NCBI GenBank assembly: GCA_945874355.1
Contig: CAMCGB010000016.1
Span: 1 to 34,817 of the forward strand
Direction: 5' to 3'
DNA: 34,817 bases
DNA from: an uncultured Bacteroides sp.
GTDB lineage: Bacteria; Bacteroidota; Bacteroidia; Bacteroidales; UBA932
The notes below the pieces were generated by a model. It searched no databases, was not told where the DNA came from, and saw only the letters and a program-made list of their open reading frames with translations. The translations under genes and the position numbers were made by a program. Position 1 is the first letter of the stretch. Each line of letters opens with the position of its first letter. Positions 26,500 to 34,817 of this stretch are shown in pieces.

Positions 26500-26556
26500 T
26501 GTTGTCGTTTTTGCGGTTATGGGTGTAAAGATACAAATTCTTGTTTTCATTATTGC

Positions 26557-26586
26557 TGACAATTTGTCACTGGCACAGACATTGAT
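26557..26586 (+). promoter_or_regulatory. sigma-54-like groES promoter with palindrome
   Basis: TGGCAC at 26571-26576, five bases, then TTGAT at 26582-26586 resemble a -24/-12 sigma-54 promoter (TGGCAC-N5-TTGCW) with one change, GA for GC. A perfect 13-nt palindrome, TGACAA-T-TTGTCA (26557-26569), abuts it. No TAnnTTTG box and no CIRCE element were found in front of groES. Confidence 0.4.
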
Positions 26587-26649
26587 TTATATAAGGCTGT
26601 CCGGCCACGGTACCGGAAAAATGAATAACAACAAAAAACTATAAGAATT

Positions 26650-26916
26650 ATGATCAAACCATTAGCAGACAGAGTCTTGATTGAGCCCAAGGAGGCCGAG
26701 ACAAAGACAGCGGCAGGCATTTACATTCCTGATACGGCAAAGGAGAAACCCCAGCAGGGCAGCGTTATCGCTTGCGGCCCCGGCAAGAAGGATGAGCCTA
26801 TGGAAGTGAAGGTTGGCGACCAGGTGATTTACGGCAAGTACGCCGGCACCGAGGTTACCTTTGAGGACAAGAAGTACCTCATCGTAAAGCAGTCAGATAT
26901 TCTCGCAGTTCTGTAG
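26650..26916 (+). CDS. groES: co-chaperonin GroES
   Basis: 88 aa, the normal size. The N-terminus [12 protein letters not shown], the mobile loop [21 protein letters not shown] (17-37, the GroEL-contact region) and the end [14 protein letters not shown] are all typical. GroES caps the GroEL cavity during ATP-dependent folding. groEL follows after 41 nt, in the usual operon order. The 5' region holds a sigma-54-like element instead of a housekeeping promoter, and the leader contains a small TCCGG/CCGGA stem (26600-26617). It stands between two glycan-degrading operons with which it shows no functional link. Confidence 0.97.
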   Translation: MIKPLADRVLIEPKEAETKTAAGIYIPDTAKEKPQQGSVIACGPGKKDEPMEVKVGDQVIYGKYAGTEVTFEDKKYLIVKQSDILAVL

Positions 26917-26945
26917 CGACTAAGGCTTTGTGTTTGAATTTATAA

Positions 26946-28580
<1,635 letters not shown>

Positions 28581-28603
28581 ACTCTTTTTACTCCATAATT
28601 GCA

Positions 28604-28639
28604 AAGGGAGGGTGGCCGCAAGGCCGCCCTCCCTTTTTT
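28604..28639 (+). terminator. groESL intrinsic terminator
   Basis: GGGAGGGTGGCC and GGCCGCCCTCCC pair around a GCAA tetraloop (28618-28621), with one G-U wobble, followed by six T (28634-28639). It stands 24 nt after the groEL stop. Confidence 0.85.
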
Positions 28640-28804
28640 GCTGCCGCAAGGCGCTGCGGCATCGGAGATATGTTCCTCAGGGACCGCTTTAGCTCGCCGA
28701 TGGCTCGTATTGCGCTTGCAAAGTCCCGTTCGGAACATACCATCCGCTTGCCTTTGCAGCGCCTTTCTGATGAAAGGATGATGAGCGAGCGTAGCGGCCT
28801 CCCC
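28640..28804. other. structured non-coding spacer after groEL
   Basis: No convincing gene, but unusually dense inverted repeats: GCCGCA/TGCGGC (28643-28660); a long stem with TATGTTCC (28669-28676) and GGAACATA (28733-28740) and, nested inside, GGGAC (28680-28684) with GTCCC (28724-28728); TTGC-GCTT-GCAA inside it; and CTTTC-TGAT-GAAAG near 28763-28776. It ends at REP-like copy B. It could be a structured RNA, a small MITE-like insertion or repeat debris. Confidence 0.35.
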
Positions 28805-28843
28805 CTTGTCATTTCGAGCGAGCGCAGCGAGTCGAGAAATCTA
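28805..28843. repeat. REP-like element copy B, overlapping a stop codon
   Basis: It begins CTTGTCATTTCGAG and ends GTCGAGAAATCTA, the same ends as copy A2 (21000-21042), with a different GC-rich centre (CGAGCGCAGCGAG). Its terminal CTA is the complement of the TAG stop of the lipoprotein gene at 28841. Confidence 0.7.
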
Positions 28844-29368
28844 TTCCCTCAGGGCATCGGAGAGGTTGCTGAACATCGGGACGCCGTAGCGCTTGCAGGT
28901 AATCCTCACATTATCATAGCGGTAGAACTCCTGCGGGCAGACCACCCTGAGCTTTCCGCTCCGGGCGTGAAGCCCCAGCTCGAGCAGGGTGATCGGCGAC
29001 TTGCTGTCCGGCAGGAAATTCATCAGGATAATGTCCGCCTTTTCCAGATGCTCCAGCTCCCAGTTCACCTGATAATCCATCTCCCCTTCAATCTCCGGAT
29101 GCCACTCCTTCTGCCTCGGATTATAGACTATGAAACTTCCCGGCATCTGCTTCAGCAGCTCAGCCGCTTCTGCCTGCCAGTCCTCGCTGCTTCCCATATC
29201 GATAGTCCCCGCGAGAAACACCCTCGTGCATCCCTTGCAGTCAGACGGCTCAGCCTCGTGCGGATGCACCACAATCACTTCATTTGCCTCGCTTCCGCAC
29301 GCTGTGGCAAGCGCTGCAACGACGCTCACTGCGAAAAGATTCAGACCCTTCATCGCACAAGTAATCAT
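28841..29368 (-). CDS. lipoprotein with nucleoside 2-deoxyribosyltransferase-like domain
   Basis: 175 aa. A lipobox LATAC at 20-24 follows a hydrophobic stretch, so the protein should be acylated at C24 and exported. From residue 49 it resembles the Nuc_deoxyri_tr2 (PF15891-type) fold: RVFLAGTI, DWQAEAAELL, FIVYNPRQKEW (79-89), NWELEHLEKADIILMNF (102-118) and SPITLLELGLHARSG (124-138), where E130 matches the nucleophile position of deoxyribosyltransferases. Relatives normally are cytoplasmic and transfer deoxyribose between bases. It starts in a 4-nt ATGA overlap with the GH3 gene, so it is co-translated with it; an internal ATG at 29353 also gives a good signal. Its stop codon lies in REP-like copy B. 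Real substrate unknown. Confidence 0.75.
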   Translation of the reverse strand: MITCAMKGLNLFAVSVVAALATACGSEANEVIVVHPHEAEPSDCKGCTRVFLAGTIDMGSSEDWQAEAAELLKQMPGSFIVYNPRQKEWHPEIEGEMDYQVNWELEHLEKADIILMNFLPDSKSPITLLELGLHARSGKLRVVCPQEFYRYDNVRITCKRYGVPMFSNLSDALRE

Positions 29369-31551
29369 TTGACAGTCAATCCGATTTTCTGAAGGTCAGA
29401 GTCTTTCGACGAGCACCCGTACAGAAGCTCGTAACGTCCGCTCTTCACCTTGAGATCATCTTCTGCGGCATCGTAATAGCTGAAGGCCTCGGGCCCCAGA
29501 ACCAGCTTGACCGTCTTCTTCTCTCCGCCTGCAAGGCTCACCCTTTGGAACGCCTTCAGCGACTTGATCGGAGCCTCTGGGTCGTCAAGCCTCCTGACAT
29601 AAAGCTGCACGACCTCATCGGAGCCGATACCGCTGCGGTTCTCGAGCGGAACACTCACGCTCACGCTCTCGCCGGCCTTAATCCAGCGGCGGCTCGCCTT
29701 GGCCCTGCCGTAGCGTATGTCAGCATAGCTCAGCCCCTGTCCGAAGGCATACAAAGGCTCCCCGCGGAAATACCTGTAGGTCCTGCCCTCCATATCATAG
29801 TTCTGGAAATCAGGAAGTTGTGAGTTGGACTTGTAGAAGGTCACAGGCAGCTTGCCCGACGGCGACACCTTGCCGCACAGCACTTCGCCCACGGCCTGCC
29901 CTCCGGCCTGTCCGCCGTACCAGGCGCAAAGCAGAGCGTCATAATCCTTCTCGTTCTGCTCCAGAGCCACAGCGCTTCCGCTGCACAGCACGAATACCAC
30001 CTTGCGTCCCGTAGCGTGCAGGGCCTTCAAAACCTGGCCCTGAACTTCCGGCAGCTCGATTCTCTCCCTGTCTCCGCCCCTGAATCCGTCTACATTCACT
30101 CTCATCTCCTCGCCCTCCAGCCTGGGGTTCAATCCTCCCACAAACACTATCACATCACTCTGCGCCGCTCTTGAAGCCAGACGCGCGAGCGAATCGGATT
30201 CGAGAAGCGGGCTGACTGCCTCACATCCTTTCATATAGCTCACTTCAGCTGCGGGGAAGGCCTGCTCTATGCCCTCCAGAATGCTCGTAATCGACGAAGG
30301 AGTGCCGTTATAGTTGCCCAGCATCATAGTCTCGTCAGTGGCGTTGGGCCCCACGACGCATATCTTCCCGCCGGCCTTGAGCGGCAGGACGCCATCGTTT
30401 TTCAGAAGCACCAGCGACTCCCTTGCCGTCTTCAGGGCGTGCTCCCGATGCTCCTCGCAGTCCACCACCGAGTAGGGCATCCCGCTCCAGGGCACCCTCC
30501 CGTCCGGATCGAAAATCCCCAGCTCAAAAAAGCCGTTGAGGATTCGACGTATTGACACATTTATCTCCTCCTCTCCGATCAGGCCGTCCTGATATGCATC
30601 CAGAAGCGACAGATATGCGTTGCCGCACTCTATGTCAGTTCCTTTCTTTACCGCATCAGCGCTCGCCGAAGCCGCATCGGGGTGGGTCTCGTGGTGCCCC
30701 TTCAGATAGAAATCCTTGATGGCCCCGCAGTCCGACACTACAATCCCATCGTAGCCCCAGCGACCACGCAGAATCCCATTCAGCAGAAAATCGTTCGCGC
30801 AGCAAGGGTCGCCCGAATAGCTGTTGTAGGCTCCCATAACTTCCCTGACCCCCGATTCTGTGACCAGTTTGCGGAATGCCGGCAGGTAAGTCTCCCAAAG
30901 GTCGCGCGGCGTCACTTCCACGTCGAAACTGTGGCGGTTCCACTCCGGTCCGCTATGCACCGCGAAATGCTTCGCGCACGCGTGGGTCTTATAATAATTG
31001 GGGTCGTTCCCCTGAAGTCCGCGTACCGTCGCGTCGGCCATCACCGAAGTCAGATACGGATCCTCGCCGTATGTCTCCTGCCCGCGGCCCCAGCGCGGAT
31101 CGCGGAAAATGTTGATGTTGGGAGTCCAGAAAGTCAGTCCCATATACCTCTTCCTCTCGCCCCGCCTTACGGCTTCATAATATTTGGCTCTAGCTTCGTC
31201 GGAGATGTAGCTGAAAGCCTGATACTGGTTCTCGGGGTCGAAAGTCGCCGCCAGCGCAATGGCCTGGGGATAAACGGTTGCAAGCCCGGCCCGAGCCACC
31301 CCGTGCAGGGCCTCGTTCCACCAGTCATAATCCGGAATCCCGAGCCTCTCAACCCCCTTTGAGGAGTTCATCATCAGGCCGAATTTCTCTTCGATAGTCA
31401 GCCTTCCCAGAAGGTCTTCCACCCTCTCACTTCGGCTCAAATCAGGATTAAGGTACTTTTCATTTTGGCAGAACGCGCGCAAAGGGCTTAATGCCAGTAA
31501 GATAAGGAGCATCGCCTTGAGGGCTTTGCCTCCAGCAGTTTTCAGTGTCAT
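29365..31551 (-). CDS. glycoside hydrolase family 3 beta-glycosidase
   Basis: 728 aa with a signal peptide (core 13-26, cleavage near AFCQ at 26-29). The GH3 N-terminal barrel contains LTIEEKFGLMMN, FWTPNINIFRDPRWGRGQE, the KHFAVHSGPE motif and the nucleophile Asp D274 in GIVVSDCGA. A beta-alpha-sandwich domain follows (from about 390, RESLVLLKNDGVLPLK) and a C-terminal FnIII-like domain (about 620-728) ends GRYELLYGCSS. The sequence looks closest to beta-xylosidase/alpha-arabinosidase or beta-glucosidase subfamilies; specificity is not determinable. Its periplasmic or surface location fits removal of sugars from pectin side chains. It is coupled to the downstream lipoprotein and divergent from the PL26-type lyase. 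Confidence 0.93.
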   Translation of the reverse strand: MTLKTAGGKALKAMLLILLALSPLRAFCQNEKYLNPDLSRSERVEDLLGRLTIEEKFGLMMNSSKGVERLGIPDYDWWNEALHGVARAGLATVYPQAIALAATFDPENQYQAFSYISDEARAKYYEAVRRGERKRYMGLTFWTPNINIFRDPRWGRGQETYGEDPYLTSVMADATVRGLQGNDPNYYKTHACAKHFAVHSGPEWNRHSFDVEVTPRDLWETYLPAFRKLVTESGVREVMGAYNSYSGDPCCANDFLLNGILRGRWGYDGIVVSDCGAIKDFYLKGHHETHPDAASASADAVKKGTDIECGNAYLSLLDAYQDGLIGEEEINVSIRRILNGFFELGIFDPDGRVPWSGMPYSVVDCEEHREHALKTARESLVLLKNDGVLPLKAGGKICVVGPNATDETMMLGNYNGTPSSITSILEGIEQAFPAAEVSYMKGCEAVSPLLESDSLARLASRAAQSDVIVFVGGLNPRLEGEEMRVNVDGFRGGDRERIELPEVQGQVLKALHATGRKVVFVLCSGSAVALEQNEKDYDALLCAWYGGQAGGQAVGEVLCGKVSPSGKLPVTFYKSNSQLPDFQNYDMEGRTYRYFRGEPLYAFGQGLSYADIRYGRAKASRRWIKAGESVSVSVPLENRSGIGSDEVVQLYVRRLDDPEAPIKSLKAFQRVSLAGGEKKTVKLVLGPEAFSYYDAAEDDLKVKSGRYELLYGCSSKDSDLQKIGLTVK

Positions 31552-31641
31552 CGGCTATATGTGTTTAGTTACATTCCGAAATATACGAATTATTCGCCGA
31601 AAAATGCATAAATTCGCCTACATTAATTATAACCGCATAAT
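31552..31641. promoter_or_regulatory. divergent promoter region of GH3 and PL26-type genes
   Basis: For the + strand gene, TAAATTCG at 31609-31616 is a TTCG-type -7 box, 25 nt before the ATG. For the GH3 gene, TATATTTC on the - strand (31578-31585) is a weaker match. A palindrome, CGAAT-T-ATTCG (31586-31596), sits between them and could serve as a shared operator. No -33 TTTG at the right spacing was seen. Confidence 0.35.
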
Positions 31642-34413
31642 ATGAATCGAACAACACTTCTGACCCTGCTGTCTCTGCTGCTTTCAGGCAGCCTGTACGC
31701 GCAGCAGGAAATCATTCTGAGCAATTTGAGTGGCCGCAGCTCAAGTGCCCTTCAGGGCAGCAGCTTCGGCGTCCCTTTCCCGCGCGGGAGCGTCTTTCCC
31801 GGCGACACTTTTACCCTTGAGGGCAGCGGGCACCAAAGTCTTGGTGCTGACACCTACCCGCTTGCGTATTGGTCCGACGGGTCTCTCAAGTGGCTCGGCG
31901 TTGCAGGCGTCTTCCCTTCCACCAGTGAAGGCAGCACCCTCTCCCTTAAAGTCAGTCCGGCTCCCAAAAAGACCCGCAAAAGCGCTCCGGTCCCTGCCGG
32001 AAGCATTGCCAGACAGACCCCGGACGGAATCGAAGTCAATACCGGAGCGATGACCTGCCTCTTCCCCTCGAAGGGCAGCTCCCTTATCGCTTCTATGACC
32101 ATCGGAGGCACCCGGGCCGTAGAATCCGCGCGCAGCATAATGGTACTCCAGAAAAGGAACGGAGCAGTAATCGAAGAAGAGCAGTTCACAGGGCAGATTA
32201 CCTCCCTCAGCCTTCTTAGGAGCGGAGAGCAAAGCGCCGTCATCAAGGTCGAGGGCATACACAAGGGCGAGAAAAGCCTTCGCGAATGGTTGCCTTTCTC
32301 GCTGTATTGCACTGTATATAAGGGACTTCCCACTGTCTCTATGACCTACTCCTTCATTTTCGACAGCGATGGGCGCGAAGATTTCATCAAAGCTCTCGGC
32401 CTCAGGCTCCAGGTCCCTTTCCGCGACGAAGTGCACAACCGCCACGTCCGCTTTGCTGGTGACGGAAAAGATGGTGCCGGTTTCTGGTGTCAGCCCGTCA
32501 GGCTCGCTCCCGGCTACCGTCCAAGCGCCGGAAGAGTGTTCTTCGACAACTACCAGTCATATCTCCAGGGTGCCAAGCTCCCCGCCTGCTCCGAACTCTC
32601 GGCTTCCGAACTTGCAGCCCTTTCAACCTGCCCCGTATGGGCCGATATGCGCCTGAGGCAGGACAATCCCAACAGTTTCTCCATCGACAAGCGCACCTCC
32701 GGCCAGTCCTCCTGGGTTCACGTCACCGACGGCGGAAGGTCTCTTGGCGGCGCCCTGCTTGGCGACAGCTCTTCCAGTGTATATATAGGTATAAAGGATT
32801 TCTACCAGTCCTATCCCGCCTCGTTGGAAGTCAGCTCTGCCGACGCCGAAAGTGGAAATCTCACCGCCTGGCTATGGTCTCCCAGCGCGGAATGTATGGA
32901 TATGAGGCACTATGATACCGTGGGGCACGACCTGAAAATCAATTACGAAGACTACAAAGAAGGATGGGAGTCACCCTATGGGGTAGGGCACCGTTCAAGC
33001 CTGGAGCTGCGCCTGTTCGACGGTATCCCTTCCTGCGAAGACCTGCTCCCCGTTGCCCGCGCCACCCAGAAAGGCGTCCAGTACGTCTGCTCGCCCGACT
33101 ATTATTATAAGGTGAACGCATTCGGCACTTACTGGGGCCTTCCCGATACGGAGCGCTTCGGCTTCATCGAGGACCAGCTCACTTCAACCCTTGACTTTTA
33201 CAAGGCCCAGGTCGACCAGAGAAGCTGGTACGGCTTCTGGAACTACGGCGACGTGATGCATAACTACGATTTCACCCGTCACGACTGGCGCTACGACATC
33301 GGTGGCTGGGCATGGAACAACATCGAGCTCGCTCCCAATGTCTTGCTCTGGACCTGCTTCCTGCGCACCGGCCGGGAAGACTACTGGACTATGGCAGAGG
33401 CTATGGAAAAGCACTCCAGCGAGGTGGATGTCCATCACATCGGCCGTTTCGCGCCCCTGGGCAGCCGCCACAACGTGACCCACTGGGGAGACGGATGCAA
33501 GCAGCCGAGGATAGAATATGCCGCAATGAAAAGGTATATGTACTATCTCACCGGAGGCGATGCGCTTACCGGGGACCTGATGAGCGAGCAGCTCGGGGCC
33601 GAGAAGGCTTATGACTATGCGCGCAGGGTATCCACCTGGGGCGCTGTGGACGGAACTTATCTCAAAAGCAGCCTTAACGACTGGGCCTACTATGCCTCTA
33701 ACTGGATGCTCCAATACGAAAGGACCCTTGACCCTTATTGGATGGAAAGGCTTCTTGATTCGATGAAGGATATAGTGGCGCTGGGAAGTTTCAGCGGCAG
33801 GCTCGCCTTTGACTACTTCGACCCTGAGAGCGGACGCTTTATGGTCTATCTCAAAGAGGATACAAGTCCTTCGGAGGCGAAGTATGCTCCTGTTTCGGAC
33901 TATGCCCCGGCTGCAAGTTTGAGCCCCCGCAAGCTCAAGTCCCTGGTAGGGGAGAGGCTCTCACGGGTGAGGGGAGACACCTTCAGTACCCTTTTCGGTG
34001 CGCCTGAGATTATGACCGAGATGAGGCTCAGTTTCCCTTATGAGCAGTTCTGGACCCTTGCCGACAACTCGTTCAGGGACGTCTCTTCGTCCAAGGGAGG
34101 CAATATGACCGGGCCGAGGATGGCCGCCTGGGTGGCTGCAAGCTGTTCAGATGTCGTGATGGGAGAGCTCGCCTGGAAGAATCTCCTCGCCAACGGGGAC
34201 ACGCAGACCGAAAGCGACGGCACTCCGGTCCAGGAGCATAACGGGAGCATCGCCACCCCTTATATAATAAAGAGTGTGGATGAGCCGTACTTCCTGGGTA
34301 AGGAAGCTGGATGGCAGCGGCACACGCCTTCGACGACCCAGTGGCTGATCAATGCAATCGAGGTAATGGAGTGGGCAGGGCCCTATTTTGAAAATTTTTC
34401 AAAAAATTATTAA
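31642..34413 (+). CDS. PcRGLX/YetA-like exo-rhamnogalacturonan lyase (PL26-type)
   Basis: 923 aa. Signal peptide 1-20 (SGSLYA-Q). The first domain has GVPFPRGSV followed by AYWSDGSLKWLG (75-86), the pattern of the PcRGLX/YetA N-terminal RIFT-barrel domain. A central beta-sandwich (about 260-480) follows, then an alpha/alpha-toroid from about 485 with YWGLPDTERFGFIEDQL, YGFWNYGDVMHNYDF, RYDIGGWAWNN and RIEYAAMKRYMYYLTGG. Fungal PcRGLX releases unsaturated galacturonosyl-rhamnose from rhamnogalacturonan I ends, and YetA lies among the rhamnogalacturonan genes of Bacillus. Such activity suits the PL11 lyases nearby. Catalytic residues were not assigned. No other copy of the family is in the window. 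Assignment rests on memory of the family pattern. Confidence 0.75.
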   Translation: MNRTTLLTLLSLLLSGSLYAQQEIILSNLSGRSSSALQGSSFGVPFPRGSVFPGDTFTLEGSGHQSLGADTYPLAYWSDGSLKWLGVAGVFPSTSEGSTLSLKVSPAPKKTRKSAPVPAGSIARQTPDGIEVNTGAMTCLFPSKGSSLIASMTIGGTRAVESARSIMVLQKRNGAVIEEEQFTGQITSLSLLRSGEQSAVIKVEGIHKGEKSLREWLPFSLYCTVYKGLPTVSMTYSFIFDSDGREDFIKALGLRLQVPFRDEVHNRHVRFAGDGKDGAGFWCQPVRLAPGYRPSAGRVFFDNYQSYLQGAKLPACSELSASELAALSTCPVWADMRLRQDNPNSFSIDKRTSGQSSWVHVTDGGRSLGGALLGDSSSSVYIGIKDFYQSYPASLEVSSADAESGNLTAWLWSPSAECMDMRHYDTVGHDLKINYEDYKEGWESPYGVGHRSSLELRLFDGIPSCEDLLPVARATQKGVQYVCSPDYYYKVNAFGTYWGLPDTERFGFIEDQLTSTLDFYKAQVDQRSWYGFWNYGDVMHNYDFTRHDWRYDIGGWAWNNIELAPNVLLWTCFLRTGREDYWTMAEAMEKHSSEVDVHHIGRFAPLGSRHNVTHWGDGCKQPRIEYAAMKRYMYYLTGGDALTGDLMSEQLGAEKAYDYARRVSTWGAVDGTYLKSSLNDWAYYASNWMLQYERTLDPYWMERLLDSMKDIVALGSFSGRLAFDYFDPESGRFMVYLKEDTSPSEAKYAPVSDYAPAASLSPRKLKSLVGERLSRVRGDTFSTLFGAPEIMTEMRLSFPYEQFWTLADNSFRDVSSSKGGNMTGPRMAAWVAASCSDVVMGELAWKNLLANGDTQTESDGTPVQEHNGSIATPYIIKSVDEPYFLGKEAGWQRHTPSTTQWLINAIEVMEWAGPYFENFSKNY

Positions 34414-34429
34414 AAATTTTGCGAAAGCT

Positions 34430-34460
34430 ATTGCATTGTTAAAAATAATGACTACCTTTG
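34430..34460 (+). promoter_or_regulatory. rRNA promoter P1
   Basis: ATTG at 34430-34433, 19-nt spacer, TACCTTTG at 34453-34460. The weakest -33 box of the three. The following leader can form an ATCCCC/GGGGAT stem. Confidence 0.75.
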
Positions 34461-34530
34461 CATCCCCTTCAGAAACGAGGGGGATCGCAAAAGTTCTTTC
34501 GAATAAATTTTCAAATTTTTCTCTGAAAAG

Positions 34531-34561
34531 TTTGCAGATTCAAAAAAAGTGACTACCTTTG
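34531..34561 (+). promoter_or_regulatory. rRNA promoter P2
   Basis: TTTG at 34531-34534, 19-nt spacer, TACCTTTG at 34554-34561: a perfect match to the Bacteroidetes housekeeping consensus. Start site expected near 34567. Confidence 0.85.
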
Positions 34562-34632
34562 CAACCCCAATCGGAAACGAGGACGGAAGCAAAAAGTTCT
34601 TTCAAAAATCTTCAAAAATTTTTTCAAAAAAA

Positions 34633-34663
34633 TTTGCAGATTCAAAAAAAGTAACTACCTTTG
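34633..34663 (+). promoter_or_regulatory. rRNA promoter P3
   Basis: TTTG at 34633-34636, 19-nt spacer, TACCTTTG at 34656-34663: again a perfect consensus. Start site expected near 34669, upstream of the hairpin at 34697-34720. Confidence 0.85.
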
Positions 34664-34696
34664 CAATCCCAATCGAACAACAACGAAAGGGTGGCC

Positions 34697-34720
34697 ATCA
34701 GCCGGAAGGCTGGTTTTTTT
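34697..34720 (+). terminator. attenuator-like hairpin in the rRNA leader
   Basis: ATCAGCC and GGCTGGT pair around GGAA (one wobble), followed directly by a run of T to 34720. This is the form of a short intrinsic terminator lying downstream of all three promoters and upstream of the expected 16S gene. Confidence 0.5.
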
Positions 34721-34817
34721 AGCGCCAAATTTGAAAGATCATTGACAAGACTGTTTTAGGAAAAGTACAAGCAAGTACCGAGAAACAATAAAAACGAGAG
34801 CGTTAATTTCTTTAGAA
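34721..34817 (+). other. rRNA operon leader (16S gene expected just beyond)
   Basis: No open reading frame. After the hairpin the sequence has GATCATTGACAAGAC (34737-34751), reminiscent of boxA-type antitermination sites of rRNA leaders, then A-rich sequence to the window end. With three tandem strong promoters and no coding sequence, an rRNA operon is the best explanation, but the 16S 5' end itself is not inside the window. Confidence 0.6.

Larger units (their letters stand above)
34430..34680 (+). repeat. tandem promoter repeat, about 101-nt unit
   Basis: Two and a half units; the -7 boxes begin at 34453, 34554 and 34656 (spacing 101 and 102). Units 2 and 3 are almost identical from TTTGCAGATTCAAAAAAAGT through the -7 box to CCCAATCG. 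AAAAGTTCTTTC occurs after P1 and again after P2. The array looks like the product of local duplication. Confidence 0.75.

Noticed and set aside
22958..26562. Several + strand open frames opposite the PL11 genes (for example 25762-26481)
   Set aside because: Shadows of GC-rich, repeat-coding sequence; the - strand carries DxDxDG repeats and signal peptides.
26557..26569. CIRCE/HrcA operator in front of groES
   Set aside because: The palindrome here is TGACAA-T-TTGTCA with a 1-nt centre; CIRCE has 9-nt TTAGCACTC arms and a 9-nt spacer.
28640..28804. tRNA gene in the structured spacer
   Set aside because: No acceptor stem with CCA-type geometry, no TTCGA T-loop in the right place and no anticodon arm.

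Overview
The window is chromosomal DNA from a member of the Bacteroidota, most likely order Bacteroidales. The main evidence is repeated promoters of the TTTG-N19-TAnnTTTG type (TAnnTTTG or TAnnTTCG in front of dnaX, glyA, the SpoU methylase, the MATE gene and the rRNA leader), the near absence of Shine-Dalgarno sequences, Bacteroidetes-type housekeeping proteins, and a gene set for pectin breakdown that suggests a gut or rumen resident. No tRNA, CRISPR array, IS element or phage gene was seen.

Layout. 1-10460: a TolC / lipoprotein adaptor / RND permease operon on the + strand meets, tail to tail with a 59-nt overlap, a second RND permease on the - strand. The second permease lies downstream of an O-methyltransferase and an exported protein of unknown function. 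10461-10683 is a divergent control region with a perfect 16-nt palindrome and a separate hairpin. 10684-18662 is a housekeeping run on the + strand: dnaX, lptB, cmk and ispH (4-nt overlaps between lptB, cmk and ispH), then a Cys/Met-metabolism PLP enzyme, tmk, a MauE/DoxX-like membrane protein and folP. 18744-20900 holds a MerR-type regulator with an effector-binding domain, convergent with a MATE exporter. 21040-23019 holds glyA and a SpoU-type RNA methyltransferase fired from back-to-back promoters.

22958-34413 is a carbohydrate region: two PL11-like rhamnogalacturonan lyases in a translationally coupled pair, then groES-groEL on the opposite strand, then a GH3 glycosidase coupled to an unusual lipoprotein with a nucleoside-deoxyribosyltransferase-like domain, and divergently a 923-aa PcRGLX/YetA-like (PL26-type) exo-rhamnogalacturonan lyase. 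Together these could depolymerise rhamnogalacturonan I outside the cytoplasm: endo-cleavage by PL11, exo-cleavage by PL26 and side-chain trimming by GH3. No SusC/SusD pair, sensor or transporter is present here. The last 400 bases contain no gene but carry three tandem, nearly identical strong promoters at 101-102 nt spacing, an attenuator-like hairpin and what looks like the leader of an rRNA operon whose 16S gene should begin just beyond the window.

The most unusual signals are a dispersed REP-like element whose terminal TAG forms the stop codon of the adjacent gene at both loci, the lipoprotein-anchored deoxyribosyltransferase-like protein, the C-terminus of the degenerate PL11 paralogue that is written antisense to the SpoU gene, a sigma-54-like promoter with a palindrome in front of groES, and the triple rRNA promoter array. 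No clear new multi-gene system was found.
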